Part shown: in pieces, positions 10,701 through 20,653 of the stretch
How positions within the stretch are numbered: position 1 is the stretch's first letter
How the letters are laid out: every line of letters starts with the position of its first letter
Assembly (NCBI RefSeq): GCF_003597395.2
Contig: NC_133773.1
Coordinates: forward strand, 78,461,043-78,525,042
DNA from: Chelonoidis abingdonii
Lineage: Eukaryota > Chordata > Testudines > Testudinidae
DNA: 64,000 nucleotides
Direction of reading: 5' to 3'
The notes under the pieces: generated by a model
The model's database searches: none
The model's input: only the letters and a program-made list of their open reading frames with translations
Told to the model about the DNA's origin: nothing
Made by a program: the position numbers and the translations under genes

Positions 10701-13284
10701 AGCAAAGCACTAAATATGCTGTAGCCTGTAAACTTCTCATTTAATCATAGAAAAGTCTTAGACTGAAGAATCTCTGATAATAAAAATAATGTGTAATTAC
10801 ATATTTTAAGGTGTCACTTGATGAAATAATTTAATTTGATCTGAAATTCTATAATATATTCCTAGCTGACATGAAAAGATGCTAGTTTGTTACTTCATAG
10901 TGAATGGTTTAATGGATCAGTCTGCTCTAACAATCCAAAGTGATACAGGGACAGTGGAAGTGTATAGCAAACTCTAGGTACCCCTGAACCATGACTAGAC
11001 TATTTTTGTGCCTCCCGAGCCACATTCCACTGAAGTAAAGAGAGATAGTTAAAAACCTTCCATCATCATGCCCAATAACACCAAATTTAGAAGACAGTTT
11101 GTAATAATGCAAGTCTCTGGATCTGTTTCTGTTCCCATTCAAGTAAATATTTAAACTCCCATTAACTTAAATAGAAGATTAATTGTGCCCATTATGAAAC
11201 AATGCAGAGGAGCTTTAAAAGACCAATATGTGGTGAAACCGCACCCTCTCCCTCCTAGTAAAAACTAACATTCATGACTCTAATCCTCTACTTAATAACA
11301 ATTCAAGATGTGCAAAACGCAGTGGGCTGCTTAACAGAGATTCATGTGAAAATTTTCCTTTGATTTCAATTCACATGGCCTCACACCCCCAGATATGTGC
11401 TTTGGCTCATAGCAAAACTCAGTCAAAATCACTGTGCCTTACCTTGTTTTTCAGAGAAAAGGTGAATCATTTCATTGATCTATTCTACAAATAAATAAAT
11501 AATAAAGGCACCAAGAGCTAGTCAATAATTAAGAACAGTGTGAGAAGTGACCAGTACCAGCGGAGCACAAAGTGCATTTGCTATCAGTGGACACAATACT
11601 AGACAGTGTCTAAATGATTCCATAGGCTTTGTCAGGGACATGACTAGCAGTTTACCAAATCAACAGTTTCAGGGTCAATTGAAGAAAATCAATGATTGGC
11701 TGTAATTATTTTCTTTCCCCAATTGAAAATGATTGTCCATCCCAAATTGTAAGCAGAATTATTTTGAACCAAATTCAGTAAGTGGGTTCCACTGCATGCG
11801 TGGTTTCCTCCCCCAGCCCACTCCCACCATGAACAAATTATTTGCAGCATTCCCTCCAGACCAAACAGAAAAATCTACTGCCTTATTTCTTCAAAGCTTG
11901 CTTGACGGTGCCTACCTAGTTACATATCACAAATATATCTATACTCCTCACTCTTATTTCCAGTACCTCTTATACAGAGGGCAGAGCATATGTACCAAGG
12001 GTTCAGATAGTGTGATAATCTGCTGTAAAATTTAGAGTTCACTAGTCAAAATACTGCTTGGCAAGTCTTTAGTTTTATACTATGGGCGGCATTTTTTCAA
12101 GAGGGGTCTCACTTTGACCTCTATTTCTAAATCTGCAATCCACTCTGTAAAACTGTAATTACAATTAACTGAGGACCCAGATTATGGCATTTTGAAAATA
12201 ATGTAAGTGCTTGATTTTTTTGATGCAATTAGGTTGCTGTTTAAATGGTATAGTTTTTGCCAGTTACTGATCACTGTCGTAAAACTATGAGTTGAAAGCT
12301 GAGGCCATTTTTTTAAATGTGGCCTAATGTGCTTAGTTATAGTCCTTCTAGAGACCATGGCAGAGAACATGGAAGGTTTATGAGTGAAGGACATAAAGTA
12401 ACGTAATTCTAATTGCTATTGGCTGAAAATTCTGATCAGGCACTTGTTGTGAAGAGGGTTCTCAAAAATACAAACCCCTTACTTTATGGAATATTGATTA
12501 GCAAATAATAAGTTGTACCAGTCAGGGAAAACTATTTTTCATGAAATATAATCTGTGTACCAGCTCTATTATCAAAGCACTTTCCATCTCTCTCCACAAT
12601 CCTCTTTCTCCATCTCCCACACACACAAATGCATATTCTGTGCAGTGGTAATGCTTCTAAAAGCCCATAGGTTGTCCATAATAAGCAAATTCTTTCCATT
12701 ATATCCAGAGAAAAATAGGTTCAATGTAAAGTGTTTTGCTAAATCTGTTTTTATCTGCTCTGATTGTCTGTGATAACAGCATACTGTGAATGGAGTGCAC
12801 ATAATGGACTTTAGGAGGGATAGCAAGCTGCTTTGTACCTATAATTTTGCTCATTAAAAATGTATGGTTCATATATTGCTTCTATCTAAAAGCATTTGAG
12901 ACCTTTGATGTTTCTAAATTGGAAGGAGCATAAATATTATTAAAATTAGCCAAGGATACTTGCAATTGTCAACTGATAGATGTTTTGTTTGTTGGAATAT
13001 TGTTCCCTTTCATTTGAATGGCTTTCTGAATTTGAGGTTATAAAGGTTATTATTGTTAGGGGAAAGTAAGTGCTTTCTGTTAAGAGGGAGAAACGGTTCC
13101 AGAAACTGGAAGTTCTCAAAATGTATTAGTTAAAACTTCTGAAACGTCTCCTTTCAGTTTCCCTAGCCCTAATTCAATGTATTCTATAGATATACTTACA
13201 AGCAAATCTTTTATTAGGACAGTATTAAGGAGACCAGACAACACATTTCAAATGGATATACATTAGCCATAAATACATTCAGGC
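7701..13284. other. Long unique AT-rich stretch
   Basis: About 5.6 kb with no recognisable gene, RNA or well-preserved repeat. At 7705-7765 ('gccagagagcatcagacc', 'gtccaatgtcctgtctct') there is a possible short scrap of an old LINE 3' end. Every open frame is 112 codons or less and lacks a domain. It could be intronic or intergenic. Confidence 0.5.
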
Positions 13285-13490
13285 TAGAAATTTGAAGGAG
13301 GTTTCTAACCATCAGAGGAGTGAGGTTCTGGAAGAGAATTCCAATAGTAATACTGGGAACAAACAACCTAACAAGTTTTAAGGAACTTGATCCATTTATG
13401 AATGGGGATATATGTCAGGGGTGCCTGTATTAGCAGGGCACTGGAATCGATGACCTAAGAGGTCCCTTCTGGTCCTGTGTTATGTGATGG
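13285..13490 (+). mobile_element. CR1 3' end fragment
   Basis: 'ggtttctaaccatcagagg', 'gaggttctggaagagaattcc' and 'gatgacctaagaggtccctt' are landmarks of a CR1-type 3' untranslated region in sense orientation, ending 'ttctggtcctgtg'. No coding sequence is retained and the terminal short repeats are not clear. The assignment is from memory of the family. Confidence 0.65.
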
Positions 13491-14059
13491 TGGTGTTACT
13501 TGGTGACTTCTCCCCCTACCCCCTGATTTTGTGTAGTAGCTATACTATTTGTGTCCATTTCCGGGCTGTAGAACTTAAGGTTTATTAATATTGAATCTCC
13601 TCTCATTGTCTACCGCTTCCATAGCTCTGATCTCCATAATTCACTTTGGAGTGTGGTTTGGTCTTCTCACTGTATTCTGAAATACACACATATACACACT
13701 CCTGTATTAATAGAAATAGTCAGGCCAGATTTTCAAAAGTATTCAGAAGCCACAAATGGGACCATATTTTCTAAATAGCTCCCATTGAGAATGTTCTGTG
13801 CACTGAATGAGGCTGAGGTTAAAAAAAAAATATGTAATCATGTAATTAGAACTGTACTATAATTCATATGAATGGCAGTAAAGTTAAGGTTGTACAGGAA
13901 ACTTTAACTATGGAATTTACTAACTTTCGAGTCCTTGACATTGCAAGCTTAACAAATTTAATGTATTTTGTGTGTGTGTAATAGCTAGAGCTGGGTGTCA
14001 ACAGCATATTGAGAATACTGGATCTTATGCCTCCTTATTAACCCTGCTAACAGATCCAC
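13491..14059. other. No gene recognised
   Basis: Unique-looking sequence. The phrase 'gccagattttcaaaagtattcag' at about 13722 belongs to the degenerate dispersed repeats noted in the findings. Confidence 0.4.
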
Positions 14060-14200
14060 ACATTATGTATTTGTGTTATGATACTACCTATGGACTCTAG
14101 TCCAGCCCAGAACCCCATTGTGCTAGGCACTGTGCAAAAAACAAAACAAAATGACAGTGCCTGGCCTGAGGAGCTAAATTTAAGACGACATATTAGAATG
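14060..14200 (+). repeat. Old amniote dispersed repeat ('ccattgtgctaggcactgt')
   Basis: The block 'ccccattgtgctaggcactg' (about 14112), followed by 'gacagtgcctggcctgaggagct', is a motif I know as a widespread old dispersed repeat. Degenerate relatives lie at 52660-52745 and 57600-57680, and in inverse orientation at 36450-36525. I cannot name the family. Confidence 0.5.
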
Positions 14201-14660
14201 GTATAACAAACAGAAGGAGCACAAAGAAATAATGAGACAATACTTTTCACTGTGAAAGGCAGTGATTACAGTATGCCAACTGCCTAAGCACTGTCAAGTT
14301 TAAATAAAAGCAGGGACAGGAAGGGAGTTTGAAAGAGCCTTTGGAATGAAAGGGTCAACCAAACTATGCTGGGAATCTCTCCAAGAGATAATTAAGCAGC
14401 TCTATTACTGCTGTAGTCCTGCTCTCTCTCCCTCTCCATGTAACTGACTAAGCAGCCAGGGAAACCATGACACGTCATTATAAAGGGTGTAACAGAGTGT
14501 CTCTGGCTATGATGCCATGGTGTTCCTGAATGCTTTGTACCTATGTCACCCACAGCGCTTTGGGAGCTCCCGTTGAGTCAGTGCCCTCACTCCTGGACTT
14601 TGACTAATCCTACCCTTCCCACCATTTAGCCCTTAATATTTGGAAAGCATTCTGTGGTCT
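14201..14660. other. No recognisable feature
   Basis: About 460 bases between an old repeat and the CR1 3' end. I see nothing. Confidence 0.45.
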
Positions 14661-14754
14661 CTGGATTCATAGATTCATAGACTCTAGGGCTGGAAGGGAC
14701 CTTGAGAGGTAATCGAGTCCAGTCCCCTGCTCTCATAGCAGGACCAAACACTGT

Positions 14755-16880
14755 CTAGACCATCCCTGATAGACGTTTATCTAACCTACTCTTAAATATC
14801 CTCAGAGATGACAATTCCACAACCTCCTTAGGCAGTTTATTCCAGTGTTTAACCACCCTGACAGGAACTTTTTTCCTAATGTCCAACCTAAACCTCCCTT
14901 GCTGCAGTTCAAGCCCATTGGTTCTTGTTCTATCCTTAGAGGCCCAGATGAACAAGTTTTCTCCCTCCTCCTGATGACACACTTTTAAATACCTGAAAAC
15001 TGCTATCATGTCCTCTCTCTGTCTTCTCTTTTCCAAACTAAACAAACCCAAATCTTTCAGTCTTCCTTCATAGGTCATCTTCTCAAGACCTTTAATCATT
15101 CTTGTTGCTCTTCTCTGGACCCTCTCCAATTTCTCCACATCTTTCTTGAAATGCAGTGCCCAGAATGGACATAATACTCCAGTTGAGGCCTAACCAGCAC
15201 AGAGTAGATCGGAAGAATGACATCTTGTGTCTTGCTCACAACACACCTGTTAATGCATCCCAGAATCACATTTGCTTTTTTTGCAACAGCATCACACTGT
15301 TGACTCATATTTAGCTTATGGTCCACATAACTCCTAGATCCCTTTCTGCTGTACTTCTTCCTAGACAATCTCTTCCCATTTTGTATATGTGAAGTTGATT
15401 TTCCTTCCTAAGTGGAGCACTGTGCATTTATCTTTGTTTAACTTCATCCTGTTTACCTCAGACCATTCTTCCAATTTGTCCAGATCATTTTGAATTATGA
15501 CCCTGTCCTCCAAAGCAATTGCCAATCCCTCCCAGTTTGGTATCATCTGCAAACTTAATAAGCATACTTTCTATGCCAATATCTAAGTCGTTGATGATGA
15601 TATTGAAGAGAGCTGGTCCCAAAACAGACCCCTGTGGAACCTCACTTGTTATACCTTTCCAGCAGGATTGGGAACCCCTGAGTATGGTTATCCAGCCAGT
15701 TATGCACCCACCTTATAGTAGCTCCATCGAAGTTGTATTTGCCTACTTTATTGATAAGAATATCATGTGAGACCCTATCAAATGCCTTACTAAAGTCTAG
15801 GTATATCACATTCACCGCTTCTCCGTTATCCACAAGACTCGTCATCCTATCAAAGTGCTATCAGATTAGTTTGACACGATTTATTCTTTACAAATCTCTC
15901 CCGTCTCCCATGATTTTCCAAAGATAATAGCTAGAGGCTCAGATATCTCCTCTATTAGCTCCTTGAGTATTCTAGTATGCATTTCATTGGGCCCTGGTAA
16001 CTTGCAGGCACCTATCTTTTCTAATTGATTTTTAACTTGTTTTTTATTTTATCTTCTAAACCTACCCTCTTCCCATTAGCATTCACAATGTTAGGCATTC
16101 CTTCAAACTTCTTGGTGAAGACCGAAACAAAAAAGTTATTAAGCATCTCTGCCATTTCCAAGTTTCCTGTTACTGTTTCTCCCTCCTCACTGACAGGGCT
16201 GGCTCCAGGCCACAGTGCGCCAAGCGTGTGCTTGGGGCGGCATGCCGTGGGGAGGACTCTGCCAGTTGCCGGGAGGGTGGCAGGTGGCTCTGGTGGACCT
16301 CCTGCAGGCGTGCCTGCGGAGGGTCCGCTGGTTCCGTGGCTCTGGTGGAGCATCCGCAGGCACGTCTGCGGGAGGTCCACTGGAGCCGCGGGACCGGCAA
16401 GCGGCAAAGCGTCCCCCGTGCGTGCCGCTGTGCTTGGGGTGGCGAAATGGCTAAAGCCAGCCCTGCTTACTGAGCAGAGGGCCTACCTTGTTCTTGGTCT
16501 TCCTCTTGCTTCTAATGTATTGATAAAAAGTCTTGTTTCCCTTTATTCCCTTAACTAGTTTGAGCTCATTTTGTGCCTTTGTCTTTCTAATCTTGCCCGT
16601 GCATTTGTGTTGTTTGCCTATATTCATCCTTTGTAATCTGTCCTAATTTTTATTTTTTATGACTCCTTTTTATTTTTTAGATCATGCAAGATCTTGTGGT
16701 TAAGCCAAGGTGGTCTTTTCCCACATTTTCTATCTTTCCTACCCAGCGGAATAGCTTGCTTTTGGGCCCTTAATAGTGTTCCTTTGAAAAACTGCCAACT
16801 CTCCTCAGTTGTTTTTCCCCTCAGTCTTGATTCCCATGGGACCTTATCTATCAGCTCTTTGATGAAACTGTAGAAGTTCA
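14755..16880 (-). pseudogene. CR1 ORF2 (reverse transcriptase) pseudogene
   Basis: Product would be the CR1 endonuclease/reverse transcriptase that copies element RNA at a nicked chromosomal target; only the region from the linker into the RT and C-terminal domain remains. In order on the minus strand: a linker segment with [15 protein letters not shown] (about 16840), [14 protein letters not shown] (about 16110), [18 protein letters not shown] (about 15970), VIYLDFSKAFDRVSHD (about 15800), the catalytic FADD box (15542-15553), LNKDKCTVLHLGRK (about 15410), and the C-terminal domain (15138-14755) with EKLERVQRRATRMIKGLEKM. The frame changes repeatedly, with breaks near 15100, 15365, 15560 and 15850. 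About 200 bases that normally link the ILKEL block to the KSCQTNL block are missing near 15895. The hAT insertion adds another break. FADD is intact, but the gene is dead. Confidence 0.85.
16194..16465 (+). mobile_element. Non-autonomous hAT element nested in CR1
   Basis: A 272-bp GC-rich element with terminal inverted repeats: 'cagggctggctccag' at the left and 'taaagccagccctg' at the right. It is flanked by 8-mers CTCACTGA (16186-16193) and CTTACTGA (16466-16473), identical at 7 of 8, the hAT target-duplication length. It disrupts CR1 ORF2 and is in the opposite orientation to its relative at 3725-4026. The frames crossing it at 16025-16558 and 16021-16407 are chimeras of element and CR1, not genes. 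No transposase is encoded, so mobility depended on another element. Confidence 0.85.
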
Positions 16881-16885
16881 GGTTA

Positions 16886-17505
16886 ATTATTATTATTACA
16901 GTATTGTTCACTGCTAAACAGACTAAACCTTTATGCACAGGAGATTGTATATTTCTGCAGGTCACTAAAATAAGGCCATATTTACCGGTGATGTTACATA
17001 TTGGCAAATAGACTATGATTTGTTAGACACATATCTTGTAATATTCCTATGTTGGTTCCGTTAACTCTATAATTATTGAAAAATCAATAGGATATCGGAA
17101 AACATATTGTCGAAAAGTCCTTAGGCAGTCAGGCTGTTGGTACTCTATAATAAATGAGCCCAACTGGCAGTTTTAAACCTTACATTTCAGAAGCATAAGT
17201 GTATATCAATTAGCAGACTAAAGCTGCTGAACAAGGCAATGTGCTAGTCACTGTTGTAGATTCATGCTCCACTAGGATGATGCTCTGCTTAATATACATT
17301 TAATCAAGAAGTCAACAAGCATAGACTTCAGTCCACAAAGTCTGTTGTAGTGTAATGGAATTTTTAAGAAGGGGTGTATACATTCTTCATAAGGCCCTAT
17401 TCTTGCAGCCCCTTGCACATGTATGTAAATTTACAAAAGTAAGCAATACTACTGTGGAAGTTCACATGGAGAAATTACTTGTGTGTAAATGCTTGCACAA
17501 GCTGA
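16886..17505. other. No recognisable feature
   Basis: About 620 bases of AT-rich unique sequence between the CR1 5' edge and a MITE. Confidence 0.5.
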
Positions 17506-17758
17506 AGCTCAGCGTATGTCTACACTGCAATAATTTGAATTGCTTTAATCTCACTAGCTTAGATACAGGAACTGGGAAACCTCAGCAGCAGTGGCTCCAC
17601 CTGTAGAAACCAACCTGGTAATTAATTGGGCAGCTAGAGTTCTCTGACTGCTGTGCTCCTGTGCCTTCACAGATCTAGTAACTAACCTAGCAGATTAAAG
17701 CTAGTTTATCTACATAAGCTACAATCATGTCCCATAATTGTGGTATAGACATATCCTA
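17506..17758. mobile_element. MITE of the 'TATGTCTACACTGC' family
   Basis: Left end 'gtatgtctacactgcaa' (17514-17530) and right end 'gtatagacatatcctaa' (17742-17758) are inverted copies, matching the ends of the element at 3222-3543. The body also shows inverted pairs such as 'aatctcactagctta' and 'taaagctagttta'. There is no coding capacity. The outermost left bases are degraded and no target duplication is clear. Confidence 0.7.
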
Positions 17759-19461
17759 AATCACAAGGGAAGCAAACTCTGAGATCTTCACCATAAGAAA
17801 CCCCACACCTAACTTGGTGTAACTAATAAAAGGCTCGAGTATGCTAAGGTATAAGGCTCAAGCGTGGAAGAACATGACACTGAAAGTCAAGGTTAATTTT
17901 ACTTTGACAGAACTATGTGCATGAAATTTGCAAAACCTTTGCAATTTGCCTAAATCCTACGAAGTGGCATTAATCCTTCCTTTTCCTGTGCACTAAATTT
18001 GCTCTCATGTTTAAAGACAAAATCTGTGGGGGAGATTAGTGAGAAGTGTAAAGTCACCAAACTTTTACTGCCATATATACACTTAAATTTTACAAAAAAT
18101 TCAAAAAAAAAGGAGACAGAAAATTGTTTCCCAGACTATCTTTGACAAGCATGATTGCTTGAAACCCAAAACAAATTTGAGTAGGCTGAATAAATTCAAT
18201 GAAATGGAATACCTGTTTAAATAGGAACCTTGTATACAGTAGTGCACATAAGACATCACAAAATACAAGGTGCACACTGTATATTTCCAGCACAACAGAA
18301 CCCAGAGTATTTATATTTTCCAACTTCCTACCATGTTATTTCTTTTGAGTCATTTTTGTCAATAATATTTTACTGGGAGAGGGGGTGGAAATAGTATCAG
18401 ATTTTTCTCTCTCATGCAGCCATTTCTTGCATTTAAATGCATGGCTATTTCTATTTGTACAAACCTGCAAGATATCAAAATGGTGAATGTATTTTTAGAA
18501 GGGGAGATAATGCTTATAGAAGTGTCATATTGAAATGTAAGTAGTTTTGTTAAGTACTTAATTTGAACATGCTGAAGACAAAAATATTTTTTAATCACCA
18601 CAGCTGTTCATCTCATAACTGAGATGGATGACAATCCATTCTCTGTGCAGGTTGGTGTGTCTGTGTGTGTGTGTGAAAGATACAGTAAGTTCTGAGCACA
18701 AATTCCCAAAGGCTTATGAATATGCATAGGTATCTGTGAGGATGCCCAGCTACAGGAATATTTTCAAGTGATAATTCCAGAGTTTTTCTCACCAGTCTGC
18801 ATGTAGTTTGCCATCTGTAAAGTCTCTTAAAGGAGTATGAATATGGAATAAGTGCAAGATGTAACTGTGGCCTAGTTACAAAATGACTTGGCAGATTTTG
18901 TGTTGCTTGCTCTGGAGAACTACTGCAAATATATCCATTCAAAATTTCATTTAAGTTATGTTAATAAAGTAAGTCAAATCAGTAATAGGAAGCATAAAAA
19001 GGATAAAGCATAAAGCATTAATATGTCAGATCTAGAAACCTCAGATTTTTGCAGCTTCAGTCCTATTGCATGTTTTATGAATATTATTTCTCTGAGTGTG
19101 CCACCCTGGGGGAACCAGGGGAGTAAAGGAAATTGGAGTGATTGCATAGTGGTTCTCTGAAAAGACCATTCATCTGTCAGAAGTACTATATCAAGGCTGA
19201 CATATTTTCAGAGCCTGATAATTTGACTGGAAATACAAGTAAAACCGTAAAAGCCAAATCACTTCTATTTTTATGCTAAACTGAAGTAAAAGGTTCACTG
19301 CCACTACCCAAGCAATGCCTTCAATAATTTGTCTGAAATAAATTATACAACCAAGTGAAGCATTTTTTTTCCCAGTAAAGAGGGAAGAGCAACTCCATCT
19401 GGGTTTAAAAATATATGATTTGACCTACAGTCATGTAAATCCTAAAAGAGGAGAAGGATTT
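17759..19461. other. Unique AT-rich DNA with a short (TG)n run
   Basis: About 1.7 kb without a recognisable gene. A brief 'gtgtgtgtgtgtg' run occurs near 18660. Frames such as 18613-18942 on the minus strand carry no domain. Confidence 0.5.
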
Positions 19462-19474
19462 CTTGGTTTTATCT

Positions 19475-19666
19475 GTAAAAGCAGCAGAGAATCCTGTGGC
19501 ACCTTATAGACTAACAGACGTTTTGGAGCGTGAGCTTTCGTGGGTGAATACCCACTTTGTCAGACCCATGAAAGCTCACACTCCAAAACGTCTGTTAGTC
19601 TATAAGGTGCCACAGGATTCTCTGCTGCTTTTACAGATCCAGACTAACACGGCTACCCCTCTGATA
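19475..19666 (+). mobile_element. Short Penelope-like insertion arranged as an inverted pair, with 13-14 bp target duplication
   Basis: The insertion consists of an inverted copy (19475-19563) followed by a sense copy of the same terminal segment (19564-19666), ending 'cacggctacccctctgata'. It is flanked by 'cttggttttatct' (19462-19474) and 'cttggtttttatct' (19667-19680), a 13/14-bp target duplication. The arms 19471-19545 and 19564-19638 are complementary at 73 of 75 positions. The segment is one I recognise as the terminal part of a turtle Penelope-like retroelement with a hammerhead-type ribozyme core. This is known for the family; here it rests on motif recognition. The frame at 19463-19711 is not a gene. 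Confidence 0.8.
19534..19564 (-). ncRNA. Degenerate hammerhead-type ribozyme core of the Penelope-like element
   Basis: On the minus strand the order is box one 'ctgacaa', a hairpin with a 6-bp stem (19540-19545 with 19550-19555, loop of 4), then box two 'gaaa'. This is the hammerhead arrangement of CUGANGA, stem II, GAAA. Box one reads CTGACAA, so the position corresponding to G8 is A. That should impair or abolish self-cleavage. The sense copy starting at 19564 lacks box one and half of stem II. Confidence 0.6.
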
Positions 19667-19791
19667 CTTGGTTTTTATCTTGGATCAGATGACACAGAGG
19701 TGAAATACTGATGTGAGAGATACTGTTCTGAGGTAATAACAATGTCATTTAGCACACTAGTCCCCTCTTACTGAACAGAACACCAATGGTT

Positions 19792-20653
19792 TGTAAGGTG
19801 TATCATAAACAGATAGTTAAGGATTAATGTCTCTTTTACCTGTAAAGGGTTAAGAAGCTTAGTAAACCTGGCTGACAACCTGACCAGAGGACAATCGGGG
19901 GACAAGATACTTTCAAATCTTGGTGGAGGGAAGTCTTTGTTTGTGCTGTTTGTTTTGTTAGTTGTTCGCTCTTGGGCTAAGAGGGCCAGACGTGCAACCA
20001 GGTCTTTCTCCAATCTTTTCTGAATCAGTCTTTCATGTTCAAATAGTAAGTAATAGCCAGCAAGGTGGATTAGTCTTATGTTTGTTTTCTAACTTGTGAA
20101 TGTGTATTTTGTTGGAAGGATTTTACCTCTGTTTGCTGTAACTTGAATTTCAGGCTGTGTGGGGAAGTCCCTCTAGTCTATATGATCTGAATACCCTGTA
20201 AACATTTCCATCCTAATTTTACAGAGATAATTTTTACTTTCTTTCTTTAATTAAAAGCTTTCTTTTTGAAGAACTGATTGATTTTCCCCTTATCTAAGAC
20301 CCAAGGGGGATTGGGTCTGAACTCACCAGGGATTGGTGGGGGGAAAGGAGGAGGGGAAGGTTAATTCCTCTCTGTTTTAAGATCCAAGGAGTTTGGATCA
20401 GTGTAGTCTCTCAGGGTAGCCCTGGGAGGGGAAAGGAGGGGAGATGGTTTATTTCTCCTTGTTTTAAGACCTAAGGAGTTTTGGGTCTTGGGTTCCCCAG
20501 GGAAGGTTTTGGGGGAACAGGAAGTGTGCCAAACACTATATTTTGGCTGGTGGTGGTGCTATCAGATCTAAGCTAGAAATTAAGCTTAGAAGGGTACATG
20601 CAGATCCCCACTTTTTGGACGCTAAAGTTCAAAGTGGGAAAAATACCTTGACA
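19792..20653 (+). mobile_element. LTR-like dispersed repeat
   Basis: Starts 'tgtaaggtgtatcat' and ends 'accttgaca', short inverted TG...CA ends. The family is one I know as abundant in turtles. A possible polyadenylation signal 'aattaaaagc' lies at about 20250. No gag or pol sequence adjoins it, so it would be a solo LTR. I could not find a convincing 4-6 bp duplication, so the limits are provisional. The 19768-20013 minus-strand frame is chance. Confidence 0.5.

Larger units (their letters stand above)
14664..16880 (-). mobile_element. CR1 LINE, 5'-truncated, internally deleted, with nested hAT element
   Basis: On the minus strand the element runs from about 16880 to a 3' end made of repeated 'tatgaatc' units (14664-14680), the usual CR1 terminus. 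It holds the reverse-transcriptase ORF up to its C-terminus but lacks ORF1 and the 5' part. A GC-rich hAT element interrupts it at 16194-16465. Segments upstream of that insertion (16657-16880) and downstream of it (14664-16185) are collinear, so the CR1 was there first. The 5' edge is approximate. Confidence 0.85.

Noticed and set aside
16025..16558. 177-codon plus-strand frame
   Set aside because: It is a chimera of antisense CR1 sequence and the nested hAT element.
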